A stretch of DNA of 31,956 bases from an uncultured Porphyromonadaceae bacterium (GCA_947166165.1 CAMVDK010000004.1:1-31956); one strand, 5' to 3'; counted from the stretch's first letter, positions 7,241 through 15,681 are shown. Numbers and translations are program-made. The notes: generated by a model from the letters alone, not told the origin.

Positions 7241-8746
7241 ATGAAAAAAATCGCATTTTCTCTGGCGTTTGCCGCCTTATGCGCAGCCACCGCTTTCGCC
7301 CAGCAGACGCTCTGGGTGACCACCGGGCAGGTGCGCTATGGGTTCGACACCCAGCAGGTGGGCAGCATGGCCTATAGCGCTGGCGGCGACTCGCTCACCA
7401 TTCAAGGCAAAACCTTTGCCGTGGCCGACATCGACAGCCTGCACGTGGCCAGCGGACTGATGGAATACAACACCATCCTTGTCGACTACCAGGGCTCGAA
7501 AGCCTATGTCGACGTGGCCGGCAACATCGCCTCCTGGGTCGACGCCACCGTCGACGGGGCCTATGTGAACATCGTGCAGGACTCGCTGCTGGTGACCAAC
7601 GAAATCTTCTACACGCTGCAAGGCTCGAGCACCAACGGCGGCTTCTACCAGCAGGGCGACATGAAGGCCACCTTCACATTCAACGGACTCACGCTCACCA
7701 GCCAGCGTGGCGCGGCAGTCACCATCGACGACGGCAAGCGCATCGAAATCCAGCTCAACGACGGCACCGTGAACACGCTCACCGACTGCAGCCGCGGCAC
7801 CCAGACGGGATGCATGGTCGTGGACGGACACACCGAGTTCAAGGGCGGTGGCACACTCGTGCTCACCGGCAACACCAAGCACGCCTTCAAGGGCGACGAG
7901 TATGTCGAGTTCAAGAAGAGCTTCCTCGGGTCCATCGTGGTCAAGAACGCCCTGGGCGACGGCCTCAACACCAACCAGTATCTCGAAATAAAGGCCGGCA
8001 GCCTCATCGTGGAGCAATGCGACGGCGACGGCGTGCAAGTCGACAAGAAGCAGGACGACACCAAGGAAAACAACGGACAGTTCATCATGAGCGGCGGACT
8101 GGTCAGGGTGCTCGGCACCGGCGACGACTGCCGCGCCATCAAAGTGGAAGACCTCGTGACCATCGACGGCGGCACCATCGAAATCACCGCCACCGCCAAC
8201 GCCCTCCACTCGAAGGCCAACATCGTGATCAACGGCGGCTCCATCTACGCCTACTCCAACACCGGCAACGCCATCAACGCCAATGGCACGCTCACCGTGA
8301 CCGGCGGCGACATCATGGCCTACGGCGCCAGCACTGCCGGCTACGGGCTCCGCGGAGCCACCAAGCTCTACATCACCGGGGGCAACATCGCCGCCATCGG
8401 AGCCATGACCTCCACCCCGCAGATTCTCGACGGCAACCAGCCCGCCCTCGTCTACAAGGGCGTGCTCACCCAGGGCACCAACCTCGCCCTGGCCGACGCC
8501 GCCAGTGGCGCGCTGCTCGGGTTGACCATCACGCGCAACTACTCCTCGAGCAAGCAGCACACCCTGCTGCTCAGCACGCCGTCCATCGCCGTGGGCAGCA
8601 CCTACTCGCTCTACAGCGGCGCCACCATCGACAGCACGCAGCCCAACTGGCACGAGTTCTACTACGGCGCGGGCGCAGTCACCGCCACCGGCTCCACCAC
8701 CCTGGGCACCGCCACCGCTGCACTGCCCTACGCCACACTCAAATAA
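7241..8746 (+). CDS. Secreted Cthe_2159-type carbohydrate-binding beta-helix protein
   Basis: Likely a surface or secreted polysaccharide-binding protein. ATG 7241 starts a clear signal peptide (MKKIAFSLAFAALCAATAFA, cut before QQ), giving 501 residues. Residues about 85-400 consist of short repeated strands such as VTIDGGTIEITAT, IVINGGSIYAYS, LTVTGGDIMAYG and LYITGGNIAAIG, typical of the right-handed beta-helix in the Cthe_2159 family (carbohydrate-binding domain, DUF4353/PF14262), some members of which bind pectic acid. The N-terminal 60 residues look like the short strand-rich module common on Bacteroidales exported proteins. No catalytic motif is seen. The small dockerin gene follows after 27 bases and is probably cotranscribed. 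A second member of the same family is encoded at 11806-13035. Confidence 0.85.
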   Translation: MKKIAFSLAFAALCAATAFAQQTLWVTTGQVRYGFDTQQVGSMAYSAGGDSLTIQGKTFAVADIDSLHVASGLMEYNTILVDYQGSKAYVDVAGNIASWVDATVDGAYVNIVQDSLLVTNEIFYTLQGSSTNGGFYQQGDMKATFTFNGLTLTSQRGAAVTIDDGKRIEIQLNDGTVNTLTDCSRGTQTGCMVVDGHTEFKGGGTLVLTGNTKHAFKGDEYVEFKKSFLGSIVVKNALGDGLNTNQYLEIKAGSLIVEQCDGDGVQVDKKQDDTKENNGQFIMSGGLVRVLGTGDDCRAIKVEDLVTIDGGTIEITATANALHSKANIVINGGSIYAYSNTGNAINANGTLTVTGGDIMAYGASTAGYGLRGATKLYITGGNIAAIGAMTSTPQILDGNQPALVYKGVLTQGTNLALADAASGALLGLTITRNYSSSKQHTLLLSTPSIAVGSTYSLYSGATIDSTQPNWHEFYYGAGAVTATGSTTLGTATAALPYATLK

Positions 8747-8773
8747 CACATCAACGCTTCAACGCACATCACA

Positions 8774-9214
8774 ATGAAAAAGCATATCCTCACCCTGCTG
8801 CTGGTGCTCGCCACCCTGAGCGCCGCTGCACAGGATGCCTTCAATTTCCTCAATATGGTCGACAACGATGCCGCCATCCACCAGATTGCCACCGAGGGCC
8901 TCGTGATCAAATTCGTCGACGGCAACGCCGTGGCCACCACCTCGGCCAGCACCACCGTCACCATCGCGCTCGCCGACCTCAGTCGCATGGAGTTCACCAA
9001 CGTCCAGAAGGCCGACGACACCTACGACCGCGGCGACGTCGACGCCAACGGCGTGGTTGACATCGACGACATGAACATCCTCATCAACATCATCCTCAAC
9101 AAGGACAACGCCGACCGCTACGAGGGACGAGCCTATGTGGCTGGAGGCGATGTGGTCGACATCGACGACCTCAACGTCATCATCAACATCATCCTCCACA
9201 AGGACACCGACTGA
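8774..9214 (+). CDS. Small secreted dockerin-repeat protein
   Basis: A 146-residue exported protein of unknown role. It has a signal peptide (MKKHILTLLLVLATLSAAAQ), a middle part ending in LADLSRMEFTN that resembles a short module common at the start of Bacteroidales secreted proteins, and a dockerin type I-like pair of calcium loops. The first loop is complete (GDVDANGVVDIDDMNILINIIL, from about residue 87). The second has lost its first Asp-rich turn (AGGDVVDIDDLNVIINIIL). In cellulosomes dockerins bind cohesins; no cohesin is visible here, so the partner is unknown. Similar repeats end the giant proteins at 19611 and 25111. Confidence 0.8.
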   Translation: MKKHILTLLLVLATLSAAAQDAFNFLNMVDNDAAIHQIATEGLVIKFVDGNAVATTSASTTVTIALADLSRMEFTNVQKADDTYDRGDVDANGVVDIDDMNILINIILNKDNADRYEGRAYVAGGDVVDIDDLNVIINIILHKDTD

Positions 9215-9263
9215 CTCCGCATTGGCCGCCACGCCCTGCCGGGGAGGGGCGCTTGCATTCCAT

Positions 9264-9288
9264 AAAGGCGGGGGTCATCCCCGCCTTT
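9264..9288 (+). terminator. Probable terminator hairpin after the dockerin gene
   Basis: aaaggcgggg (9264-9273) pairs with ccccgccttt (9279-9288) over 10 bp. The stem is strong, but the 3' side continues ctaacccc rather than a full T run, so termination may be partial. The rest of 9215-9500 holds no gene, and no TAnnTTTG promoter was seen ahead of the VTC gene. Confidence 0.55.
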
Positions 9289-9500
9289 CTAACCCCCTCC
9301 GCTTGCGGAACACGCCGCGGCGGCACCGGGCAAGCCCTCAAGGCGAACCGGCCGATGCTGTTTAACCGACGCTTACGAGCCATTGACTGAACAGATTCCG
9401 CCTTCCAGCAGTTATGGGCCACCGGCCGCCACTCGGCGCAAAATATCGGCTCGCGTTTTCACGTTTTTATTACACGACACCATTTCATCACCCCCTGCGC

Positions 9501-10322
9501 ATGTCAGCCACCCTGCGACATATCATCGACGGCTATGCCCCCATCACCCTTGAGCAGATGAGCGGCATCAAGCTCATGAACCGCACCGACACCAAGTTCG
9601 TCACCACCGAACCGATGCTGTGCGAACTGCTGCAGCTGGCCCACACCGACTACTACGCGCAGGACATCGACGGCGAGCGCATAGCGCGCTACTTCACCGC
9701 CTACTTCGACACGCCCGACCACGTCATGTATGTCATGCACCAGAACGGCCACCTCAACCGCCAGAAGGTGCGCATACGCTCCTACGTGGACTCGCACCTC
9801 GACTTCCTCGAGGTCAAGACCAAAAACAACCGCGGGCGCACCAAGAAGAAGCGCGTCGACATGGCGGGCTTCGACCCGCTCCAGCCCGACGACCACATCC
9901 GCTTCCTGCGCCAGGACAAGCAGATGGAAGCCTACGACCACTTCCTGAGGGAGCACCTGTTTGTGGCCACCCCCGAGCAGCTCACCGAGCAGCTGCAGAA
10001 CCGCTTCAACCGCATCACGCTGGTCAACCGGTCGCGCACCGAGCGGCTCACCATCGACACCGCGCTGCGCTTCCGCAACATAGCCACCGGCCGGCAGCAC
10101 GACCTCACCGGGCTCGCCATCATCGAGCTCAAGCGCGACGGCCTGCAGCCCTCACCCATTCTCGACCTCATGCTCCGCCTGCGCATCAAGCCCATGGGGT
10201 TCAGCAAATACTGCATGGGACAGGCGCTCACCGACCCCGACCTGAAGAGAAACCGCTTCAAACCCCGCCTGCGCATCGTCGACAACCTGCTCGAGCAGGC
10301 ACAGGCGGCCAATATGCAATAA
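9501..10322 (+). CDS. VTC-domain protein (polyphosphate polymerase-like tunnel fold)
   Basis: Belongs to the VTC/triphosphate-tunnel fold, which in yeast Vtc4 makes polyphosphate from ATP at a membrane. The 273 residues show the expected charged strands: RTDTKF (28-33), YFDTPD (68-73), KVRIRSY (89-95), FLEVKTKN (102-109), VNRSRTERLTID (175-186), IIELKRDG (207-214) and GFSKYCMG (233-240). These alternating Arg, Lys and Glu residues line the tunnel that holds phosphate chains and metal in the family. There is no membrane segment; the following DUF4956 gene (14 bases away) could supply the membrane partner, a pairing found in many bacteria. The start at 9501 is chosen because the upstream extension to 9414 lacks family similarity. 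The product could be polyphosphate or a related anionic polymer; activity is inferred from residues only. Confidence 0.85.
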   Translation: MSATLRHIIDGYAPITLEQMSGIKLMNRTDTKFVTTEPMLCELLQLAHTDYYAQDIDGERIARYFTAYFDTPDHVMYVMHQNGHLNRQKVRIRSYVDSHLDFLEVKTKNNRGRTKKKRVDMAGFDPLQPDDHIRFLRQDKQMEAYDHFLREHLFVATPEQLTEQLQNRFNRITLVNRSRTERLTIDTALRFRNIATGRQHDLTGLAIIELKRDGLQPSPILDLMLRLRIKPMGFSKYCMGQALTDPDLKRNRFKPRLRIVDNLLEQAQAANMQ

Positions 10323-10336
10323 TAATACACAAGACT

Positions 10337-11032
10337 ATGGATAATTTCTTTAACATGTGCCAGCAGTTGCTCACCACCGGGTCGTTCGGACACCTGTCGG
10401 TGACCAATTTCCTGATCAACACCCTGGTGGTGTGGATCATGGTGCACTTCATGTACTACCGCAAGAGTCGCCGGCGCGACTTCTATTTCACATTCACCCT
10501 GCTCGGCGTGGCCATCTATTTCCTGGTCTACTCGATGATCTTCGTGCTTGAGGACTTGAAGGGCAAGACGGGCATCGGAATCGGCATCGGACTGTTTGGC
10601 ATCTTCAGCATCATGCGCTACCGCACCGACGCCATGCCCGTGCGCGAGATGACCTATCTGTTCAGCATCATCTGCCTGTCGGTGATCAACGCGCTGGGGA
10701 GCGCCATCAGCCTCGCCGAGTCGCTGCTGCCCAACGCGTTCGTGCTCCTGGCCATGTTCCTGTGCGAGCAGTTCCTGCTCAACACCGACGAGCAGTCGAA
10801 ACTCGTGCAGTACGACCGCATCAAGCTCATCACCCCCGAGCGGCGCGAAGAGCTCATCGCCGACCTGCGCGAGCGGCTCGGCGTGGAGGTGACCAGCGTC
10901 ACCGTGGGCAGCGTCGACTTCCTCAAGGACACCGCCATCTTGCGCGTCTACTACCGCGAGAAGGCCGACAAGGACCCCATCAACGACACCATCAAAATCA
11001 AACGCGACGAATGGCAAGAGACCTCCAACTGA
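10337..11032 (+). CDS. DUF4956 membrane protein
   Basis: A 231-residue inner-membrane protein with about four or five helices, including NTLVVWIMVHFMYY, LLGVAIYFLVYSMIFVL, a glycine-rich GIGIGIGLFGIFSIMRYRT segment, LFSIICLSVINALGS and AFVLLAMFLCEQFLL. A soluble C-terminal domain (about 150-231) contains YDRIKLITPERREELIADL. The GLFGIFSIMRYRT stretch and overall layout match the DUF4956 family, commonly encoded beside VTC-domain proteins. It likely anchors or forms an exit channel for the polymer made by the VTC protein; this is inference from neighbourhood. Its 3' end overlaps the next gene by 22 bases in another frame, which suggests translational coupling. Confidence 0.85.
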   Translation: MDNFFNMCQQLLTTGSFGHLSVTNFLINTLVVWIMVHFMYYRKSRRRDFYFTFTLLGVAIYFLVYSMIFVLEDLKGKTGIGIGIGLFGIFSIMRYRTDAMPVREMTYLFSIICLSVINALGSAISLAESLLPNAFVLLAMFLCEQFLLNTDEQSKLVQYDRIKLITPERREELIADLRERLGVEVTSVTVGSVDFLKDTAILRVYYREKADKDPINDTIKIKRDEWQETSN

Positions 11033-11790
11033 CACGCCTGGCGGCCACGCTGCTCCTGGCCCTGGCCGTGGTGGCCGGCCCGGCGAGCGCCACGGCCGAC
11101 GACACCGGGCTCATCGTGAGCGCTGCCGCCGAGAAGAAGCTCAGCAAGAAGGCCAGCGCCGAAGGCGAGGCCGAGGTCCGCTCGCGCAACGACTTCCGCA
11201 CCGCCGACCGCCTGGCGCTCGCACTCTCGGGCGAATACAAGCTATGCGCGTGGCTCAAGGCCAGCCTAGGCTACCAGCTGCTCATCAACAACAACTCCGA
11301 GAGCATCTCGTATAACTACAACGCCGACGGCTCGGTGCTCGGCTACAACAACTGGCGGCCCTCGTACTGGGGCACGCGCCACCGCGCCACCGCGGCCCTA
11401 ACGGCCAGCTACAAGTGGCAGCGCGTCAGCCTCTCGCTGCGCGAGGCCTACCGCTACACCTACCGCCCGCTGGCCACCACCACGCGCTACGACTTCGACA
11501 ACGGCTGGTGGGAGGACACCGACGTGCGCTCCAAGCACCAGCACATGCTGCGCTCGCGACTCAAGGCGCAGTGGGACATCCCCAAGAGCAAGTTCACCCC
11601 CTGGGCCAGCGCCGAGCTCTTCACCGACACCAGCTTCGACAAGCTGCGCCTGCAGGCCGGAGTGGACTACTCCTTGCAGAAGAAGCACGTGTTCGGCGCC
11701 TACTACCGCTACCAGTATGTGCGCTCGGGCGAGGACGACAACGAGCCCAACGCCCACTACCTGGGGCTGAGCTACAAATTCAAATTCTAA
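11011..11790 (+). CDS. DUF2490-type outer-membrane beta-barrel-like protein
   Basis: A 259-residue exported protein with a signal peptide (LTRLAATLLLALAVVAGPASA). It is rich in alternating aromatic and polar strands: YKLCAWLKASLGYQLL, WQRVSLSLREAYRYTYR, HMLRSRLKAQWDI, VFGAYYRYQYVRSG, and it ends in LGLSYKFKF, a terminal aromatic strand typical of outer-membrane barrels. The pattern fits the DUF2490 family. ATG 11011 lies inside the end of the DUF4956 gene. Being the third gene of the VTC cassette, it could carry the polymer or a signal across the outer membrane, but no such activity is established. Confidence 0.75.
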   Translation: MARDLQLTRLAATLLLALAVVAGPASATADDTGLIVSAAAEKKLSKKASAEGEAEVRSRNDFRTADRLALALSGEYKLCAWLKASLGYQLLINNNSESISYNYNADGSVLGYNNWRPSYWGTRHRATAALTASYKWQRVSLSLREAYRYTYRPLATTTRYDFDNGWWEDTDVRSKHQHMLRSRLKAQWDIPKSKFTPWASAELFTDTSFDKLRLQAGVDYSLQKKHVFGAYYRYQYVRSGEDDNEPNAHYLGLSYKFKF

Positions 11791-11805
11791 TTCACCACCT
11801 CAACG

Positions 11806-13035
11806 ATGAACCTACGTCCACATCTGGCCGCGCTCGCACTCGTGCTGGCCCTCACGGCATGCGTCAGCGACGACACCGACTTCGGCAGCATCATCAACGA
11901 CATCAGCAAGGAGGATGTCACCCCCATCGACATCAGCCTCGACTTCAGCGCCCTCGACGAGGCCGACGACACCCCCATCACCGACCCCGAAGACCCCTAC
12001 TACTCCGACTATGTGGAGAACGACACCTTCGACCGCCTTGTCTACATCCACTACGACGGCGCCACAGCCACGCTCACCGGCGCCATCGACCGTGTGGACG
12101 CCGTCACCGACGGCGCCCACGTCACCATCACCAGCCAGAGCGGACGCATGGACTACGTGGTGAGCGGCACGAGCACCGACGGCTCGCTGAAGATTTACAG
12201 CGACAACAAGTTCAAGCTCACCCTGGCCGGTGTCCAACTCACCAACCCCACCGGGGCCGCCATCAACGACCAGTGCGGCAAGTCGATGTACCTCGTGCTG
12301 GCCGACGGCACCACCAACACGCTCACCGACGGGGCCACCTACGTTGTCGACGAAGGCGAGCAGATGAAGGGCGCCCTCTTCAGCGAGGGGCAGATCATCG
12401 TCAGCGGGAAGGGCAGCCTGACCGTCAACGCCAGCGGCGGCCACGGCATAGCCAGCGACGACTACATCCGCTTCCGCCCCGGCTGCCAGGTGCATGTGGC
12501 CACCAGCGCCGGCCACGGCATCAAGGCCAACGACGGCATCTTCGTCGACGGAGGTGTGATCAACGTAGAGGTCACCGGCGACGGCTTCAAGGGCCTCAAG
12601 AGCGACCGCGACATCGAGGTGAACGGCGGCCGCACCACCGTGGTCACCAGCGGGGCCAGCCGCCTCAACGAGGAGGAGGCCATCGGCGAGAGCGAGGGCG
12701 GCTACAGCAGCTGCGCCGGCCTGAAGAGCGACTACGGCATCTACATCGCCGGCGGCACGGTGCGCGTGCGCAGCACCGGCGAGGGCGGCAAGGGCATCAA
12801 CGCCACCACCGGCCTGGCCATCACCGGCGGCAACGTGGCGGTGGTCACCACCGGCACGCGCGGGCAGAGCGCGCCCAAGGGCATCAAGAGCGACACCGAC
12901 ATCAGCATCAGCGGCGGCAGCATCTACTCCTACAGCGCCGCCAGCACGCCGCTCGAGGCCGGCGAGACGCTCACCGTGGCCGACGGCTACACCACCTACG
13001 AGAGCCTGCCGCGCCGCGTGATCATCACCTACTGA
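11806..13035 (+). CDS. Surface lipoprotein with Cthe_2159-type carbohydrate-binding beta-helix
   Basis: A 409-residue lipoprotein. The signal ends in the lipobox LTAC with Cys19, and the following VSDDTD resembles the acidic export signal that sends Bacteroidetes lipoproteins to the cell surface. Residues about 75-390 are repeated beta-helix rungs with glycine turns: IIVSGKGSLTVNASGGHGI, GIFVDGGVINVEVTGDGFKGLKSD, GIYIAGGTVRVRSTGEGGKGI and DISISGGSIYSYS. This fits the Cthe_2159 carbohydrate-binding family, and the protein is a paralog of that at 7241. It follows the DUF2490 gene by 15 bases and ends the VTC cassette. It would display a polysaccharide-binding domain outside the cell; the ligand is unknown. 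Confidence 0.85.
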   Translation: MNLRPHLAALALVLALTACVSDDTDFGSIINDISKEDVTPIDISLDFSALDEADDTPITDPEDPYYSDYVENDTFDRLVYIHYDGATATLTGAIDRVDAVTDGAHVTITSQSGRMDYVVSGTSTDGSLKIYSDNKFKLTLAGVQLTNPTGAAINDQCGKSMYLVLADGTTNTLTDGATYVVDEGEQMKGALFSEGQIIVSGKGSLTVNASGGHGIASDDYIRFRPGCQVHVATSAGHGIKANDGIFVDGGVINVEVTGDGFKGLKSDRDIEVNGGRTTVVTSGASRLNEEEAIGESEGGYSSCAGLKSDYGIYIAGGTVRVRSTGEGGKGINATTGLAITGGNVAVVTTGTRGQSAPKGIKSDTDISISGGSIYSYSAASTPLEAGETLTVADGYTTYESLPRRVIITY

Positions 13036-13144
13036 CCTCCCCACCCTCTTTCGGCACACCATCATGGCGCAGACCCGTGCTTCGGCACTCGGCCTGCGCT
13101 TTGCATTGATTGGCCTACAAATTGCAGCCAATCGCTGAATTTGC

Positions 13145-13175
13145 TTGCACGCGCGGACAATGTGTGCTATATTTG
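13145..13175 (+). promoter_or_regulatory. Predicted promoter of the histidine kinase operon
   Basis: TTGC (13145-13148), a 19-base spacer and TATATTTG (13168-13175). Transcription would start near 13182, about 20 bases before ATG 13201. Small hairpins lie just upstream (gtgc-ttcg-gcac at 13077-13088; gattggc/gccaatc at 13108-13133) but lack T runs. Confidence 0.7.
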
Positions 13176-13200
13176 CACAAAACTATTTCATCTCCCGCCG

Positions 13201-14337
13201 ATGACCACCCGCCGCAACACCACCCGCCGCGAATGGCTCACCTACGCCACCGCTTGGGGGCTCATGTATGCCGCTCCGCTTGTGAGCCTCTATGTGCACG
13301 CCTCGCTCGACGAGCATTTCCAGTTCCGCTGGATCGACGTGCTGCACATCTGGAGTGCCCTCACGGTGATGCTCGTCATCTTCCTGGTCCACAACCAGTG
13401 GCTGGCGCCGATGCTCATCCACCGGCGCAACACGCGCACCTACATCCTCTGCACCGTGGCCCTTGTCGCCCTGTTCGGCCTGTATGAGTGCCTGCACCAG
13501 CCGTCGCACCGCGGCCCCCGTCCGCCCGAGCTCGAGATGGCCGGCACGCCCGCCGGCACCCGGCGGCAGCCCGGGCCGCCACACCGCGAGCCCATACCGC
13601 CGCTGGGCCTGAACGGCATGATGAGCCTGTCGATGCTCGTGATGATTTTCGGCGCCAACCTCGGCGTGAAGTACATGTTCAAAGGCATCGACGACGAGAA
13701 GCTGCGGCAGCGACGACAGCAAGAGGGGCTGAAGCAGGAGCTCACCTACCTCAAGCACCAGATGAACCCGCACTTCTTCATGAACACGCTCAACAACATC
13801 CACGCCCTGGTCGACATCGACCCCGAAAAGGCCAAGGCGTGCATCGTCAAACTGGGCCACATGATGCGCTACATGCTCTACGAGTGCAACAAGGACACCG
13901 TGGCGCTGTCGAGGAGCATAGCCATGATGGAGCACCACATCGAGCTGATGCGCATCCGTTACGACGAGAAGGTCGACATACAGCTCAAGCGCCCCGACCA
14001 GATTCCCAGCATCGACATCCCGCCGCTGATCCTCATCCCCTTTGTCGAAAACGCCTTCAAGCACGGCGTGAGCTACTCCGAGCACTCGTTCATCCACATC
14101 ACCGTAGGCTTCACCGACACGCACTTCGTGTTCACCTGCACCAACAGCAAGCATGCCGAGGCGGGCAGCGAGCATGGCGGCGTGGGGCTGAGAAACGTGG
14201 TCAAGCGGCTCCGGCTCATCTACGGCAACCACTACACGCTCGACATCGACAATGCCGCCAGCCACTACAAGGTCACGCTGCAGCTGCCCATCGCGCTCCC
14301 ACAGGCCAGACGGCGCACCGAGGAGAATGGCGAATGA
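13201..14337 (+). CDS. LytS/YehU-type sensor histidine kinase
   Basis: Membrane sensor kinase that phosphorylates the LytTR regulator encoded next. The 378 residues begin with four likely transmembrane segments (about 13-33, 45-68, 82-100 and 139-160). Segments 3 and 4 are separated by a Pro/Arg-rich loop (about 101-137). The kinase region of the His_kinase family has the phospho-acceptor motif LKHQMNPHFFMNTLNN with His191, the N box IPFVENAFKHG with Asn284, and a glycine-rich HGGVGLRNVVKRL near 325. ATG 13201 is chosen because the promoter lies just upstream. The signal is unknown; position after the VTC cassette hints at envelope sensing, without direct evidence. Confidence 0.93.
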   Translation: MTTRRNTTRREWLTYATAWGLMYAAPLVSLYVHASLDEHFQFRWIDVLHIWSALTVMLVIFLVHNQWLAPMLIHRRNTRTYILCTVALVALFGLYECLHQPSHRGPRPPELEMAGTPAGTRRQPGPPHREPIPPLGLNGMMSLSMLVMIFGANLGVKYMFKGIDDEKLRQRRQQEGLKQELTYLKHQMNPHFFMNTLNNIHALVDIDPEKAKACIVKLGHMMRYMLYECNKDTVALSRSIAMMEHHIELMRIRYDEKVDIQLKRPDQIPSIDIPPLILIPFVENAFKHGVSYSEHSFIHITVGFTDTHFVFTCTNSKHAEAGSEHGGVGLRNVVKRLRLIYGNHYTLDIDNAASHYKVTLQLPIALPQARRRTEENGE

Positions 14338-14398
14338 CCGCTATAAATAATGAACCACGCAACAACCCACTTAACACAGAATTAAAAAGGAAAGAACT

Positions 14399-15124
14399 AT
14401 GATACGCTGCCTAGTCATCGACGACGAGCCACTGGCTCGCAAACAGATTGCCGCCTATGCGGCCAAAGTGCCCTACCTCAGCCTGGTGCAGTCGTGCTCC
14501 AGCGCCCTCGAGGCCAAAGCCATCATCGACGCGCAACCCATCGACGCCATCTTCATCGACATCCAGATGCCCGACCTCAACGGCCTCGACTTCGTGCGCT
14601 CGCTCAGCAATCCGCCGCTGGTCGTGTTCACCACCGCCTACAGCGACTACGCCGTCGAGGGCTACAAGGTCGACGCTGTCGACTACCTGCTCAAGCCCTT
14701 CAGCGCCGACGACTTCGCGCGGGCAGCCGAAAAGGTCAAGCAACGCTACGACGCGCTGCACACGCTCACCGACATCTCGCAGCCCGACAGCGACGACGCC
14801 ATCTTCCTCAAGACCGACTACAAAATCGTGCGCGTGGCCCTGTCCGACATCCGCTACATCGAGGCCATGAGCGAATACCTGCGCATCTACAGCGACGCCA
14901 TCGCCAGGCCCATCATCGTGCTGCTGAGCATGAAGAAGATGGAAGAGCGGCTCCCGTCCAACAAATTCATGCGCATCCACCGGTCCTACATCATCAACCT
15001 GCGCAAAATCATCGAGGTCAACAAGAACCACGTAGTCATGGGCCAGGACGCCTCGCTGCCCATCGGCGACCTCTACAAGGAACCCTTCAACGCCTACATC
15101 GCCAGCAAGTTCCTCACCCGCTGA
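14399..15124 (+). CDS. LytTR-family response regulator
   Basis: DNA-binding partner of the preceding kinase. The 241 residues have a receiver domain with acidic residues Asp8-Asp9, phospho-acceptor Asp54 in FIDIQMPDLNG, Thr79 and Lys99 (DYLLKPF), then a linker and a LytTR DNA-binding domain (about 138-240) with IRYIEAMSEYLRIY and FMRIHRSYIINLRKI. The gene begins 61 bases after the kinase stop and is probably on the same transcript. Targets are unknown; LytTR regulators usually bind pairs of short direct repeats upstream of promoters. Confidence 0.95.
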   Translation: MIRCLVIDDEPLARKQIAAYAAKVPYLSLVQSCSSALEAKAIIDAQPIDAIFIDIQMPDLNGLDFVRSLSNPPLVVFTTAYSDYAVEGYKVDAVDYLLKPFSADDFARAAEKVKQRYDALHTLTDISQPDSDDAIFLKTDYKIVRVALSDIRYIEAMSEYLRIYSDAIARPIIVLLSMKKMEERLPSNKFMRIHRSYIINLRKIIEVNKNHVVMGQDASLPIGDLYKEPFNAYIASKFLTR

Positions 15125-15162
15125 CACCCCCCGCCCCACAAGCCATTCACACACCCCCATAT

Positions 15163-15200
15163 GCCGTGATGCCGCACTGCGCCGCGTCACGGCTTTCCTT
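15163..15200 (+). terminator. Possible terminator after the two-component genes
   Basis: gccgtga (15163-15169) pairs with tcacggc (15187-15193), loop 17 bases, followed by tttcctt. The stem is short and the T run imperfect. The remainder of 15201-15460 has no gene; from about 15310 it becomes strongly AT-rich, leading into the next promoter. Confidence 0.5.
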
Positions 15201-15464
15201 GTCCGCACGCATCCACCTTTCGGGCCTCTGAAAGCCGTGGGGCCAGCACGCCGCCATTTGCAACGGGCCGTGCGCCAGCGTCCTACGCCTTTCCACTAGG
15301 CACAATCACCTTGAATTCAGTCTGTTAAATTATTTAAATATTCACTAATATCTCACAACTGCACGCATGAATATGCCATGCCCGTGCCTCGTTCAGCGGG
15401 CTTGTTGAATTGTTTAATACTTTAAATATAAGTTTATAAATACTAAATATTAGGACTTTCGGTA

Positions 15465-15483
15465 GCATAATCTTGCATTATGC
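15465..15483. promoter_or_regulatory. Dyad-symmetric candidate operator over the -33 element
   Basis: gcataat (15465-15471) and attatgc (15477-15483) form a perfect 7-bp inverted repeat with a 5-base centre cttgc. The centre contains the -33 element TTGC (15473-15476) of the next promoter, so a dimeric protein bound here would block RNA polymerase. Confidence 0.4.
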
Positions 15484-15503
15484 GAATATTCATATTACTT
15501 TTG
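15473..15503 (+). promoter_or_regulatory. Predicted promoter of the 15682 gene
   Basis: TTGC (15473-15476), a 19-base spacer and TACTTTTG (15496-15503). Transcription would start near 15510, leaving a leader of about 170 bases. The leader can form a stem between acggaaattgg (15516-15526) and ccaattccgt (15577-15586) with one bulged base, and a smaller hairpin near 15607-15624 (cggct/agccg). Confidence 0.65.
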
Positions 15504-15681
15504 CACGACTTTTCTACGGAAATTGGTACTTCACCTATATATATTACTTATTCACAATTCCGATAAAAAGTGACCTCCAATTCCGTATATAGTTGGCAGC
15601 AAACGGCTTCGACAGCCGACCAGCAATCACCAAAACCATTGATAATAACAAAAAAGCTTTAACTCAATAACCGTTTTGACT

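Noticed and set aside
13077..13133. Terminator after the Cthe_2159 lipoprotein gene
   Set aside because: Hairpins are present but there is no T run after either, so termination here is not supported.
13201..15124. Two-component system assigned to control the VTC cassette
   Set aside because: Only adjacency supports it. It has its own promoter, and no LytTR-type direct repeats were recognised upstream of 9501.
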